The notes: generated by a model not told the origin, from the letters alone. A stretch of DNA of 64,000 nt from an uncultured Lachnoclostridium sp. (GCA_944381625.1 CALWLW010000001.1:186001-250000); one strand, 5' to 3'. Numbered from the stretch's first letter, positions 18,429 through 27,484 are shown. Made by a program: numbers and translations.

Positions 18429-19548
18429 ATAAATCCCTCATTTGATGAAAGGTATACAGTTCGTTGCTCAGATCGTCGCAGGTGCGGGACAGCTTCTCTT
18501 CTATCTCCCTCTGGCGGTCCAGTGCCAGAGCAACTGTCTCGTTCATTGTCCGGCTGGCTTCCAACAAAAGCCGGGTACTCTCTTCCAGGCGCTGAAAGTT
18601 TCTGGCATACGTTCCCTGCGCTTCACATGACTGCTGAAGTGTCTTTCCCATCTGTTCCAGGTCAGAGCCCATGGTATCGGACATCTGATTTACAAACTGC
18701 TGTACGATCCGATCCAGCCCTTTGGTCTGCTCTTCTGCTCTTCCCGTGAGCAGTTCGGATATCTTTTTCAGAGACGTGGCCATGTTGGCCTGATAGATCA
18801 GCATGGCGCTGGTATTCTCATCCACGGTGGAGGGAACCGGCGCCGCGCATTCCTGGAATATCATCAGGAACTGGGACAGCTTTTCATAAGCGTCCGCCAT
18901 CAGACTGCGGTAAACAAAATTAAATACAATCGAGAAAAAGATGCCGTACACAGATGTGTGGAACGCCACTTTCATACCGTCCAGAAGGGGCGCTATATTA
19001 TCGGAAATGGTGAATACATCGCTTCCCGTAAATGAGATCATGCCCAGAGAGAGGCCGATGAAAGTACCCAGGATACCAAGTCCTGTCAGCGATCCAGCAA
19101 CTGCGGAATTGAAATGGGCGCTGACAACACTGTCCAGAAGATTTTCATTGATGTATTCCTCCAGTGAGCATACCTGGGACACCATGCCTTTTTTATTGGT
19201 AGATGTTCTGATCCTCTTCTGGTACCGTTCAAACTGGCGGTTCAGGATCTGGCTGGTGAAGACGTCTTTCTTGTCCCGGTATTCCGGCCAGAGGCTTTTC
19301 TGCACGGATTCGTATTTGGCGCTCATCTCTTCCGCCGCGTCCATGAGGGAATCTGTAACCCGATTCAACCGCGCGAAATTCACAAATGAAATAATGAAAA
19401 GAATCCCGATCAGCACCAGGAACGATACGTTGATGGCCAGATTGCTGATGGAAACGGAGCCTCCGGAAAACGCGCCGTTTATGTACAGAATGACAACAAA
19501 TACCGGCACATAGAGTACGGCCAGCAGATAATAAAGTCTGTTTCTCAT
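18418..19548 (-). CDS. MotA/TolQ/ExbB-like proton-channel protein (ZorA-like)
   Basis: Four membrane segments: about 7-30, 38-60, 150-172 (AGSLTGLGILGTFIGLSLGM, the family hallmark) and 195-220. A C-terminal coiled-coil tail of about 150 residues extends into the cytoplasm. A long tail like this is a feature of ZorA in Zorya anti-phage systems and is absent from flagellar MotA. It pairs with the OmpA-domain protein downstream. No ZorC, ZorD or ZorE effector gene lies on either side, so a complete Zorya system is not present. RBS AGGAGG lies seven bases before the ATG. Confidence 0.82.
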   Translation of the reverse strand: MRNRLYYLLAVLYVPVFVVILYINGAFSGGSVSISNLAINVSFLVLIGILFIISFVNFARLNRVTDSLMDAAEEMSAKYESVQKSLWPEYRDKKDVFTSQILNRQFERYQKRIRTSTNKKGMVSQVCSLEEYINENLLDSVVSAHFNSAVAGSLTGLGILGTFIGLSLGMISFTGSDVFTISDNIAPLLDGMKVAFHTSVYGIFFSIVFNFVYRSLMADAYEKLSQFLMIFQECAAPVPSTVDENTSAMLIYQANMATSLKKISELLTGRAEEQTKGLDRIVQQFVNQMSDTMGSDLEQMGKTLQQSCEAQGTYARNFQRLEESTRLLLEASRTMNETVALALDRQREIEEKLSRTCDDLSNELYTFHQMRDLYEK

Positions 19549-19700
19549 GAGTAACCTCCTCTTTAGTTAATGGAGCGCAAGTATACCGACCGGCTCACTG
19601 CCGCGGGAATAAATGCACCTGAATACATTTAATGTAGCACATTTTGCATCATCCTACAATCCAGTGCGGTGAATCTTAAAGGAATCTTTAATCTTTCTTT

Positions 19701-19731
19701 AAAAAAAGACTCCAGGCCATGGGCGCTGGAG
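19701..19731 (-). terminator. Terminator of the LysM gene
   Basis: On the minus strand CTCCAGCGCCCATGGCCTGGAG (19731-19710) forms a stem and is followed directly by T7 (19707-19701). It lies 50 bp after the LysM stop and before the motor genes, separating the two units. Confidence 0.85.
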
Positions 19732-19780
19732 CCGGTTTAGAGCAAAATGATTTCAGGAACAGAGTTATTTTTTAAACAGA

Positions 19781-20167
19781 TCATTTTGGGACTGTTGAAT
19801 AGTAGGGAACGATCAGACTCTCGCCGGAGATCAGGCGGTCGGAAGTCAACCCGTTAATCGCCATCACTTCGTCAATATATTCCGAACGGCTCCTGTAATG
19901 CTCCCCGTCCATATGCGCTTCCGCCAGATCCCACAGCGTATCGCCGGACTGGATCTCGATATTGGAATAATATTTGTACAGCGGAGCGCTTTCCGGCTCT
20001 TCCGCCCTGGCCATCAGCGCGCCGAATCCAAAACCGATTCCGAACACAAGGATCAGAGTCAGGGCTAAAAGAAAAATAACTGCCCGTCTGGTCTTCTGCT
20101 GCCGGACTGCTCTCTCCCGGCGTTCCTTTCTGAATTCTTCTCTTGCTAAAGTTTCTGCTGCGTACAT
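19781..20167 (-). CDS. LysM membrane protein, likely SOS cell-division inhibitor (YneA-like)
   Basis: A 128-residue protein with a charged cytoplasmic start (residues 1-28), one membrane helix (about 29-52), a short linker and a C-terminal LysM domain (IQSGDTLWDLAEAHM ... DEVMAINGLTSDRLISGESLIVP). This is the plan of YneA-type division suppressors. The stronger argument is the promoter: a consensus sigma-A site filled with three LexA boxes. After DNA damage the protein would be made and would delay division; this is inferred from family and operators. A specific yneA assignment by sequence alone is not certain because LysM membrane proteins are common. Confidence 0.8.
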   Translation of the reverse strand: MYAAETLAREEFRKERRERAVRQQKTRRAVIFLLALTLILVFGIGFGFGALMARAEEPESAPLYKYYSNIEIQSGDTLWDLAEAHMDGEHYRSRSEYIDEVMAINGLTSDRLISGESLIVPYYSTVPK

Positions 20168-20195
20168 TCTGACACACTCCCCTCAAATGCAAAAC

Positions 20196-20274
20196 CAAAC
20201 ATTTGTTCTCTTGTATGATTCTATTATAGTGTTCGAACGTGTGTTTGTCAATAAACAAATCGAAAGTTTGTTCG
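20196..20274 (-). promoter_or_regulatory. SOS-controlled promoter with three LexA boxes
   Basis: Minus strand TTGACA (20251-20246) and TATAAT (20228-20223), 17 bp apart, form a perfect promoter. LexA-type boxes are CGAAAGTTTGTTCG (20261-20274), CGAACGTGTGTTTG (20234-20247, inside the spacer) and AAACATTTGTTC (20197-20208, after the start site). All fit GAAC-N4-GTTY with at most one change. Confidence 0.85.
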
Positions 20275-20300
20275 ATTTTATTCAGAGAAGTAAAAAAGGA

Positions 20301-20331
20301 TTGACTTAAAGCGCACTTTCAGTTGTATCAT
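20301..20331 (+). promoter_or_regulatory. Possible promoter of the DUF362 gene
   Basis: TTGACT (20301-20306) is followed by TGTATC at 17 bp or TATCAT at 19 bp. It is divergent from the LexA-controlled promoter, whose outermost box ends 27 bp away. Confidence 0.4.
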
Positions 20332-20364
20332 GAGAATAAGAATTATGAACAGGAGGGATTTGAG

Positions 20365-21372
20365 ATGAGCAGTCAGAAAATAGTTCCCGGAACGGGCGGG
20401 GACCGCTATATTCCGTATTCGGAGCGTACCGGCGAAGAAGCCGTCGTTTATTTTACCAGAGATTTGTCCGCGGAGGGCCTGCGGCGGATTTATGAGTGCG
20501 TCAAAGGGAATATGACCGGACGGATCGGCGTCAAACTGCATACAGGAGAACAGCACGGTCCCAATATTATTCCACGCCCCTGGGTGGAGGCATTGATAAA
20601 GGACGAGTTGCCGGACGCGGCGATTGTGGAGACGAACACTTATTATGAAGGGGATCGTTATACCACGGAACAGCACCGGGAAACGCTGCGGGTCAATGGA
20701 TGGACTTTCTGCCCTGTGGATATCATGGATGCGGACGGAACTGTGGAACTGTCGGTGAAAGACGGCAAATGGTTCACCGGTATGCATATGGGGAAAAATA
20801 TCCTGAACTATGATTCCCTGTTTGTCCTTACTCATTTTAAGGGACATTCCAAGGGCGGTTTTGGCGGCTCCAATAAGAACATCGGTATCGGATGCGCGGA
20901 CGGGCGGATCGGCAAGGCCATGATCCATACCACGCCCGGCTCCGACGACATGTGGGATATCTCCGACGAAGAATTTATGGAGCGCATGACAGAATCCGCC
21001 AAAGCGGTTGCGGACCATTTTGCCGGACATATTACCTATATTAATGTGATGCGCAATATGTCCGTATCCTGCGACTGCGAAGGAACTGCCGCCATGCCGG
21101 TGGTGACGCCCAACGTGGGTATTCTGGCTTCCAATGATATCCTGGCAGTGGACCAGGCTGCCGTGGATCTGGTCTACGCCATGAAAGACGATGAGCATAA
21201 GGATTTGGTGGAACGGATAGAGAGCCGTCACGGACTGCGGCAGCTCACCTATATGAAAGAACTGGGGATGGGCTGCGACCGGTACCGGCTGATCGATATT
21301 GATCACGAAGATGCACGGATACAGCCCCAGGATGCGGTGAAGGATCTGGTTCCGTTCGGAATGGAAAAATAA
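20365..21372 (+). CDS. DUF362 family protein
   Basis: Matches the DUF362 pattern: GRIGVKLHTGEQHGPNIIPRPW near residue 50, the central LTHFKGHSKGGFGGSNKNIGIGCADGRIGKAMIH block, then CDCEG and the LASNDILAVDQAAVDLV segment. Many relatives carry a C-terminal ferredoxin domain; this 335-residue version has none. Biochemical role is unknown, probably iron-sulfur or redox related by family. ATG 20365 has AGGAGG at nine bases. It is a single-gene unit that ends in a shared terminator. Confidence 0.85.
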   Translation: MSSQKIVPGTGGDRYIPYSERTGEEAVVYFTRDLSAEGLRRIYECVKGNMTGRIGVKLHTGEQHGPNIIPRPWVEALIKDELPDAAIVETNTYYEGDRYTTEQHRETLRVNGWTFCPVDIMDADGTVELSVKDGKWFTGMHMGKNILNYDSLFVLTHFKGHSKGGFGGSNKNIGIGCADGRIGKAMIHTTPGSDDMWDISDEEFMERMTESAKAVADHFAGHITYINVMRNMSVSCDCEGTAAMPVVTPNVGILASNDILAVDQAAVDLVYAMKDDEHKDLVERIESRHGLRQLTYMKELGMGCDRYRLIDIDHEDARIQPQDAVKDLVPFGMEK

Positions 21373-21407
21373 ATACAGGGTCAAATATCCTAATACGGGC
21401 GAGTGAT

Positions 21408-21446
21408 AAAAGGAACCGGAATTCCGCCAGAATCCCGGTTCCTTTT
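21408..21446. terminator. Bidirectional terminator between DUF362 gene and accDA
   Basis: AAAAGGAACCGG (21408-21419) pairs with CCGGTTCCTTTT (21435-21446) between convergent genes. The A and T ends serve both directions. Confidence 0.85.
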
Positions 21447-21486
21447 AAACTATATCTGATTATTTCACGGTTATCACGATGAACAA

Positions 21487-23190
21487 TTACATTCTGCGGA
21501 AACGGTCATAACGCTGGACGGCAAGCTCTTCGCCTCCCATGGGACTGTATTTTTCCAGAAATTCCCGGATCTTTTCGTCCATGTCCTTTGCCACGTCAGG
21601 AAGGGTGTCTGCGCTCACCGGCTCTTTCTCTTCGATGACCTGCTCGATGATTCCCAGATCCTTCAGATCCTCCGCCGTCATCCGCATCTTCCCGGCAGCT
21701 TCCTGTGCCCGGCCGCTGTCTTTCCAGAGGATGGAAGCAAAACCTTCCGGCGACAGAATCGAATAGGTGGAGTTTTCCAGCATCCAGACTTCATTTCCCA
21801 CGGCCATGGCCAGCGCGCCGCCGCTGCCGCCCTCTCCGATCACGATGGAAAGTACCGGAACCGTAAGGCCCGACATCTCCAGAAGCGAACGGGCGATGGC
21901 TTCGCCCTGGCCCCTCTCTTCCGCTTCCATTCCGCAGAACGCGCCCGGCGTATCCACAAAACAGATGATGGGACGGCCGAATTTTTCCGCCTGCTTCATC
22001 AGGCGCAGCGCCTTGCGGTACCCTTCCGGATACGGCATGCCAAAATTACGGCTGATGTTCTCTTTGGTTGTCTTGCCCTTCTGCTGCCCGATGACAGTCA
22101 CCGGAGTCCCGTGGAAAGATGCGATGCCGCCCACGATGGCGCCGTCGTCCCGGAACGCCCGGTCTCCGTGCAGCTCCATGAACCCGTCAAAGATCTGTTC
22201 GATATAATCCAGGCTGGTGGGCCGCTCTGCGCTTCTGGCCGCCTGTACTCTCTCCCAGGCGTTCTGAGGGCGTTTCCGCGTTTCTGCGGTATTTTCCCCA
22301 GCCAGAGTTTCCGGCTCTTCCTGAGCCTTTCCGGGGGTTTTGACAGCCTTTCCATTATGCAGGCAGATCAGACGGTGCAGCGTCTCTTTCAGTTCCATGC
22401 GCTCCACAATCCCGTCGATGATCCCATGCTCCAGCAGGAATTCAGAGCTCTGGAAGCCCTTGGGCAGTTTCTGTCCGATGGTCTGTTCGATGACGCGGGG
22501 ACCTGCAAAGCCCACCAGCGCGCCGGGTTCCGCCAGGATAATGTCTCCCAGCATGGCGAAGCTGGCCGTTACGCCGCCGGTGGTAGGATCGGTCAGAACG
22601 GTAATATAGAGAAGCCCTGCGTCAGAGTGGCGCTTCAGGGCTGCGCTGGTCTTGGCCATCTGCATCAGGGATACGATTCCCTCCTGCATCCTGGCGCCGC
22701 CGGAGGCGGTAAACAGAATCAACGGCAGGCGCTGCTCCGTCGCCTTCTCGATGGCTCTGGTCAGCTTCTCTCCCACCACATAGCCCATGCTGCCCATGAG
22801 GAAACGCACATCGCAGATCCCGATTACGGCTTCTTCTCCGTTGATCCGGATCTTTCCGGTGACTACTGCTTCATCCAGTTTGGTCTTCTCGCGGAGGCCC
22901 TCCAGCTTCTCCTCATATCCTTCATAGTGCAGGGGATCGGGCGTCTTAAGTCCCTTATCCCACTCTTCAAAGGACCTGGGATCTGCCACCATGCGGATGC
23001 GGTTGCGGGCTTTCACGCGGAAATAACCTCCGCACCGGTAACATACGTACTGGTTCCCCACCACATCTTCCTTGTAGAGAACCTCTCCGCATTTCGGGCA
23101 TTTGATCCAGAGACCCTCCGGAACGGACGGCTCCTGCAGTTTTCCCGGCAGATGGATATGCCCTGTTTTCTTAAACATTTCCTTCAACAT
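21487..23190 (-). CDS. Fused acetyl-CoA carboxyltransferase beta-alpha (AccD-AccA)
   Basis: Transfers carboxyl from biotin to acetyl-CoA to give malonyl-CoA. Residues 1 to about 285 are AccD: zinc ribbon CPKCG ... CYRCGG at 30-55, then [19 protein letters not shown] and the [17 protein letters not shown] crotonase-like core. After a linker rich in Glu and Thr (about 285-310) the AccA half begins ([20 protein letters not shown]) with its own [22 protein letters not shown] and [14 protein letters not shown] motifs. 567 aa equals the two subunits with short ends. It is preceded by accC at eight bases. Separate alpha and beta genes are the rule in most bacteria, so the fusion fixes their stoichiometry. 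Confidence 0.95.
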   Translation of the reverse strand: MLKEMFKKTGHIHLPGKLQEPSVPEGLWIKCPKCGEVLYKEDVVGNQYVCYRCGGYFRVKARNRIRMVADPRSFEEWDKGLKTPDPLHYEGYEEKLEGLREKTKLDEAVVTGKIRINGEEAVIGICDVRFLMGSMGYVVGEKLTRAIEKATEQRLPLILFTASGGARMQEGIVSLMQMAKTSAALKRHSDAGLLYITVLTDPTTGGVTASFAMLGDIILAEPGALVGFAGPRVIEQTIGQKLPKGFQSSEFLLEHGIIDGIVERMELKETLHRLICLHNGKAVKTPGKAQEEPETLAGENTAETRKRPQNAWERVQAARSAERPTSLDYIEQIFDGFMELHGDRAFRDDGAIVGGIASFHGTPVTVIGQQKGKTTKENISRNFGMPYPEGYRKALRLMKQAEKFGRPIICFVDTPGAFCGMEAEERGQGEAIARSLLEMSGLTVPVLSIVIGEGGSGGALAMAVGNEVWMLENSTYSILSPEGFASILWKDSGRAQEAAGKMRMTAEDLKDLGIIEQVIEEKEPVSADTLPDVAKDMDEKIREFLEKYSPMGGEELAVQRYDRFRRM

Positions 23191-23198
23191 CTTCTATC

Positions 23199-24551
23199 CT
23201 ACTCCCCGTAATGCTCCTGAATAAAATGTGTGTTTACGTTTCCGTTCTGAAAATCCGGATCGTTCAGGATCTCGAACTGAAAATCAATATTGGTGGTGAC
23301 GCCTTCGATCACCATCTCGCCGAGAGCGCTCTGCATCTTGCGGATGGCGTTGCGGCGGTTGCGGTCATGAACGATCAGTTTGGCGATCATGGAATCATAC
23401 ACCGGAGGGATCGTATATCCCTGGTAGAGCGCTGTCTCCACACGGATACCATTGCCGCCCGGTATATGCATATTTTCAATGGTGCCAGGACAGGGCATGA
23501 AACCACGGGACGGATCTTCCGCGTTGATACGGCATTCGATGGCATGTCCCTGGATATGGATATCGTCCTGGGTCACGCTCAGCGGAAGCCCGGAAGCGAT
23601 GCGGATCTGTTCTTTGATCAGATCCACGCCCGTCACCATCTCTGTCACAGGATGTTCCACCTGAATACGGGTGTTCATCTCCATAAAATAGAATTCGCCG
23701 CTTTTGTCCAGCAGGAATTCGATGGTACCCGCGTTTTCATAGCCCACCGCTTTGGCGGCCCGTACGGCTGTTTCGCCCATCTTCTTGCGGAGCTCGTCCG
23801 AAATCACGCTGCAGGGACTCTCTTCGATCATCTTCTGGTGGCGGCGCTGGATGGAACAGTCGCGTTCGCCCAACTGCACCACATTGCCCAGGCTGTCCGC
23901 CAGAATCTGGAACTCAATATGCCTGGGTTCCACAATGTATTTTTCGATATACATGGTACCGTCGCCGAAGGCTTTCTCAGACTCCTGCTGCGCCATGTTA
24001 AACTGAGCTTCGAATTCACCGGCGCTCTCCGCGATGCGCATGCCTTTACCGCCTCCGCCCAGGGCGGCTTTGATAATCACCGGATATCCGATGCCGTCCG
24101 CCAGTTCCAGCCCCCGCTTTGCGTCCAGCACAGGCTCTTTCGTTCCAGGAACCACCGGAACTCCGGCTGCCATCATGGTGTTCCTGGCTTCCGCCTTGTC
24201 ACCCATGCGGTGGATCAGCTCCGCGGAAGGACCGATGAAAGTCACATGGCACTTCTCGCACATATCCACAAATTTGCTGTTCTCGGAGAGAAATCCGAAT
24301 CCCGGATGGATGGCCTGGGCGCCGCTGGCAATGGTGGCGCTTAAGATCTGTTCCATATTCAGATAGCTCTTGGCTGCCGGAGCAGGGCCAATGCAGATGG
24401 CTTCATCCGCAAGCTGCGTGTGCAGCGCTTCCCGATCGGCTTCAGAATAGACGGCCACGGTCCGGATTCCCATCTCCCTGCAGGCGCGGATGATCCGCAC
24501 CGCAATCTCTCCTCTGTTTGCAATCAACACCTTATCAAACATATCTGTCAT
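23199..24551 (-). CDS. accC: Acetyl-CoA carboxylase, biotin carboxylase subunit
   Basis: ATP-grasp enzyme that carboxylates biotin on AccB. It begins with FDKVLIANRGEIAVRIIRACREMG and has the Gly-rich ATP loop KAALGGGGKGMRIA, the metal/ATP residues in FMEMNTRIQVEHPVTEMVTG and the LPLSQ-like CRINAEDP region. 450 aa, usual length. The start may be the ATG at 24551 or the one three codons in; both have a purine-rich site nearby. It lies between accB and fused accDA in one operon controlled from upstream of accB. Confidence 0.97.
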   Translation of the reverse strand: MTDMFDKVLIANRGEIAVRIIRACREMGIRTVAVYSEADREALHTQLADEAICIGPAPAAKSYLNMEQILSATIASGAQAIHPGFGFLSENSKFVDMCEKCHVTFIGPSAELIHRMGDKAEARNTMMAAGVPVVPGTKEPVLDAKRGLELADGIGYPVIIKAALGGGGKGMRIAESAGEFEAQFNMAQQESEKAFGDGTMYIEKYIVEPRHIEFQILADSLGNVVQLGERDCSIQRRHQKMIEESPCSVISDELRKKMGETAVRAAKAVGYENAGTIEFLLDKSGEFYFMEMNTRIQVEHPVTEMVTGVDLIKEQIRIASGLPLSVTQDDIHIQGHAIECRINAEDPSRGFMPCPGTIENMHIPGGNGIRVETALYQGYTIPPVYDSMIAKLIVHDRNRRNAIRKMQSALGEMVIEGVTTNIDFQFEILNDPDFQNGNVNTHFIQEHYGE

Positions 24552-24575
24552 CTCCCGATATTCCTGTCAGATTTC

Positions 24576-25025
24576 TCAGCCGATTACGAACAGCGGCTGG
24601 CCGTATTCCACCATCTGCTCGTTCTTCACGAGAATCTCTTTCACGACTCCATCGTACTCGGAAGTGATCTCATTCATCAGCTTCATGGCCTCCACGATGC
24701 CCAGGACCTGTCCTTTCTTCACCGTATCTCCCACGCGGACAAACGGATCCGCATCCGGAGACTGGGCGTTATAGAACGTACCCACCAGCGGGGATTTTAC
24801 CACGTCTCCCTGGGGCTGTTCCGGCGCAGGCGCAGCTGCCGGCGCTTCCACAGCCGGTACGGGCAGAGGCAGCGGAGCCGCTCCCGGAGCAGGCACTGCC
24901 GTAACCTTCATTCCGCGGTCTGCTTTCATCGTGATTTTGCATCCATCATACTCAATGGAAAAATGAGTAAGTTTTGAAGAAGATACCGTATTGATCAGTG
25001 TGATCAGATTTTCAAATTCCATCAT
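24576..25025 (-). CDS. accB: Biotin carboxyl carrier protein
   Basis: Carrier subunit of acetyl-CoA carboxylase. A short N-terminal domain (LITLINTVSSSKLTHFSIEYDGCKITMKA) is followed by an Ala/Pro-rich flexible linker (about residues 45-75) and the biotinyl domain with VEAMKLMNEI, whose Lys is biotinylated. 149 aa, normal. It is the first gene of the accB-accC-accDA operon, with two palindromic FabT-like operators between its promoter and start. Confidence 0.96.
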   Translation of the reverse strand: MMEFENLITLINTVSSSKLTHFSIEYDGCKITMKADRGMKVTAVPAPGAAPLPLPVPAVEAPAAAPAPEQPQGDVVKSPLVGTFYNAQSPDADPFVRVGDTVKKGQVLGIVEAMKLMNEITSEYDGVVKEILVKNEQMVEYGQPLFVIG

Positions 25026-25055
25026 ACTCTCCTGTCCCTTTTCCTATTCTAAAAC

Positions 25056-25113
25056 TTTGAAATTCAAATATTTTGATATTCAAAATATTATAGAATATGA
25101 GCCCATTTGTCAA
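25056..25113 (-). promoter_or_regulatory. acc operon promoter with two FabT-like operators
   Basis: Minus strand -35 TTGACA (25113-25108) and -10 TATAAT (25092-25087). Two palindromes of form TTTGA-N3-TCAAA follow. One (25072-25084) extends to ten-base arms at 25067-25089 and overlaps the -10; the other is at 25056-25068. The form matches the FabT (MarR-family) fatty-acid regulator site as I recall it. Confidence 0.7.
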
Positions 25114-25208
25114 GTTCATTTTTTCGACGGGAGTCCTTTCTTTGCATGATTATTTACATAATATTTTTATGTAAAGTTATAAATAATTTCCCGATGTAAA
25201 AGAAGAAA

Positions 25209-25228
25209 GCGGACTCCGAAGAGCCCGC
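25209..25228 (-). terminator. Terminator of the sodium symporter gene
   Basis: On the minus strand GCGGGCTC-TTCG-GAGTCCGC forms a stem with a UUCG-type loop, followed by TTTCTTCTTTT. Confidence 0.75.
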
Positions 25229-25269
25229 AATCATGCTTATCATTCCTTATGCGATATTCAAAGTTCCAC

Positions 25270-26742
25270 TCAGCGTCCCGCCGCTTTCTTTCCGCCCTTC
25301 AGGGCACAGTAGAAAATAAACGCCAGGAAGATCACGGCCGCGGCCATCCAGCCCCACAGCATTACAGGGCCTTTTCCGCTGAAGAAATCATAATATCCCT
25401 TCAGATAAATCACCGCGATGATCACCGGGATGCCGTACGCCACGTACGCTCTTAAGCCTCTGGGGAATTTCAGCCCCTCTCCCGCGTTCGCCTCATCCAT
25501 AAATGCGTCCCAGCCCCAGCCGTTTTTCCGGGTACAGAACAGTACATAACCCAGGCTTCCAAGGGGCAGCAGGTTGTTGGACACAATGAAGTCCTCCAGA
25601 TCCATAATGGTGGTGCCTGCGCCCAGTGGCTGGATGCCGGAGAGCAGGTTATAGCCAAGCACGCAGGGCATGCTCAGAAGGATCATCAATACTGCGTTGA
25701 CCAGAACGGCTTTCTTCCTGGACCAGCCCAGGCCGTCTATATAAAAAGCAATAATGTTTTCAAATACGGCGATTACCGTGGTCAGCGCCGCGAATGCCAG
25801 GAACAGGAAGAACAGGCAGCTCCATACGGCTCCTCCCGGAATCTGGGCAAAAATATTGGGCAGCGTCACAAATACCAGGCTGGGGCCGGCTCCGGGCTCG
25901 ATGCCGAAGGCGAAGCAGGCGGGAATGACGATAAATCCTGCCGTCAGCGCCACAAACGTATCCAGAGCCGTGATGCTGATCGCTTCGCCGGTCAGGCTCC
26001 TGGAACGGTCCAGATAGCTTCCGAAGATCAGCATGGCGCCGATGCCCAGAGACAGGGTAAAGAAGGACTGGCTCAGAGCGGCAAACACTGCCGTGCCGAT
26101 GCCGTTCTCCAGCATTCTCTGGAAGTTGGGGATCAGATAGAACCTTACGCCCTCTCCCGCTCCCTCCATGGTTACAGAATGGACAGCCAGCACGATCATG
26201 ATCAGCAGAAGAGCTGCCATCATAAATTTACTTACTTTTTCAATACCGCCGTTCAGGCCGAAGTTACAGACAACAAAGCCCAGAATGCAGACCAGTATGG
26301 TCCAGAAGGTCATCAGCGGCGCGTTTCCCAGCATCTCGTTAAATGCGTTCGAGACCATCTCGGAAGACGCTCCGACAAAATCGCCTTTCAGACTGCGGAA
26401 ACAGTAATACAGCATCCACCCGGCCACCGTGGTATAAAACATCATCAGCAGATAGCAGCCCACGATACCGATATATTTCAGGCGGTGCCATACGCTGTCC
26501 TTTGGTTCCAGTTCCTCAAAGCTCATGGCCACGCTCTTGCGGCTGCCGCGGCCCACGGAAAACTCGCAGACCAGTACCGGGATGCCCAGGATTACCAGGA
26601 ACAGCAGATAGATCAGGATGAAGGCGGCTCCGCCGTATTCACCGCATATGTAAGGAAATTTCCATACATTTCCCAGGCCGACGGCGCATCCTGCCGATAC
26701 CAGGATGAACCCCAGCCGGGAGCCAAAGGTTTCTCGTTTCAT
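25270..26742 (-). CDS. Sodium-dependent transporter, NSS/SNF family
   Basis: Neurotransmitter:sodium symporter relative that probably imports an amino acid with Na+. The first helix carries the signature GSRLGFILVSAGCAVGLGNVWKFPY, including the unwound Na+/substrate segment, followed by about ten or eleven further membrane helices. 490 aa. I chose ATG 26742 because GGAGGGAG lies directly upstream; the 69 extra in-frame codons upstream have no ribosome site and do not look like protein. The substrate cannot be told from sequence; tryptophan or tyrosine transport is known for bacterial relatives. Confidence 0.93.
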   Translation of the reverse strand: MKRETFGSRLGFILVSAGCAVGLGNVWKFPYICGEYGGAAFILIYLLFLVILGIPVLVCEFSVGRGSRKSVAMSFEELEPKDSVWHRLKYIGIVGCYLLMMFYTTVAGWMLYYCFRSLKGDFVGASSEMVSNAFNEMLGNAPLMTFWTILVCILGFVVCNFGLNGGIEKVSKFMMAALLLIMIVLAVHSVTMEGAGEGVRFYLIPNFQRMLENGIGTAVFAALSQSFFTLSLGIGAMLIFGSYLDRSRSLTGEAISITALDTFVALTAGFIVIPACFAFGIEPGAGPSLVFVTLPNIFAQIPGGAVWSCLFFLFLAFAALTTVIAVFENIIAFYIDGLGWSRKKAVLVNAVLMILLSMPCVLGYNLLSGIQPLGAGTTIMDLEDFIVSNNLLPLGSLGYVLFCTRKNGWGWDAFMDEANAGEGLKFPRGLRAYVAYGIPVIIAVIYLKGYYDFFSGKGPVMLWGWMAAAVIFLAFIFYCALKGGKKAAGR

Positions 26743-26827
26743 TTTCTCCCTCCGTAAGTAGAATATTATTTCACACGCTTTTCTATTATAAGCGCGCGTG
26801 GGGAAACTGTCAACGAGAAGCCGGAAA

Positions 26828-27484
26828 TCAGAACTCCTTTTTCGCCATAATCCGTACCGCCAGACAGTAGCAGGCCAGAACCAGGGCCGCATACAGGAGT
26901 AAGCCGGCGGCCCAGGCGGCAGTCTGGTACCGGGTAAAAAGAAGCACAAGCCGATCCATACCGGAGGACAGAGCGGCTTTGCTTCGGAGGAGCAGGAGCA
27001 GTCCTCCGAACAGCCCCATGAATACCGCCGCCAGGGCGATACGCCCTTTCTCCTGTCCGAATTTCAGGATCAGCGGCACGGACACAAAGTTGATCATGGG
27101 GAAGACGGCAAGACCGCCTGCGGCCATAGGCAGCAGATCCGTAAGATCCGCCGGGTCGTGTTTAATGGCTGTGAAAAATACGGCGATCAAAACGGATAAT
27201 GTCCACCCGGCGGCTGTCATCAGCATTCCGAAACAGAACTTTTCCCGCACGTAAGCCTTCCGCCCCGCCGGCAGCGTCATGAGAAAACACATGCCGCCGT
27301 TTTCTTCGTCCATGGACATGGTGTTCACGACAAACAAAGCCTGAAAAAGCATCAGATAATATCCAAAATACGCATAGCTTCCGTCGAAAACTCCGCCGGC
27401 AATAAAAATCAGAATGACCGTAACGGCGAAAAACCTGCCCTGGCTCTTCAGAAGCATCAAATCCTTGATCAATAATCCTTTCAT
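26828..27484 (-). CDS. ABC-2 type transporter permease
   Basis: 218 residues with six hydrophobic segments (about 20-38, 42-58, 88-108, 118-138, 148-165 and 185-208) and a short cytoplasmic start (MKGLLIKDLMLLKSQGR) that is typical of ABC-2 permeases beside YtrA-type regulators. The start overlaps the stop of the ATPase gene by four bases. Together they should form an exporter of unknown substrate, probably linked to cell-envelope stress. Confidence 0.85.
   Translation of the reverse strand: MKGLLIKDLMLLKSQGRFFAVTVILIFIAGGVFDGSYAYFGYYLMLFQALFVVNTMSMDEENGGMCFLMTLPAGRKAYVREKFCFGMLMTAAGWTLSVLIAVFFTAIKHDPADLTDLLPMAAGGLAVFPMINFVSVPLILKFGQEKGRIALAAVFMGLFGGLLLLLRSKAALSSGMDRLVLLFTRYQTAAWAAGLLLYAALVLACYCLAVRIMAKKEF

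Noticed and set aside
17529-19548. Complete Zorya defence system
   Set aside because: Only the two motor proteins are present. The genes on both sides are a recombinase/toxin block and a LysM gene, with no ZorC, ZorD or ZorE-like nuclease or helicase.
23211-24344. Long open frame (377 codons) opposite accC
   Set aside because: A shadow of a highly conserved gene: His/Asp/Leu-rich composition and no motif or ribosome site.
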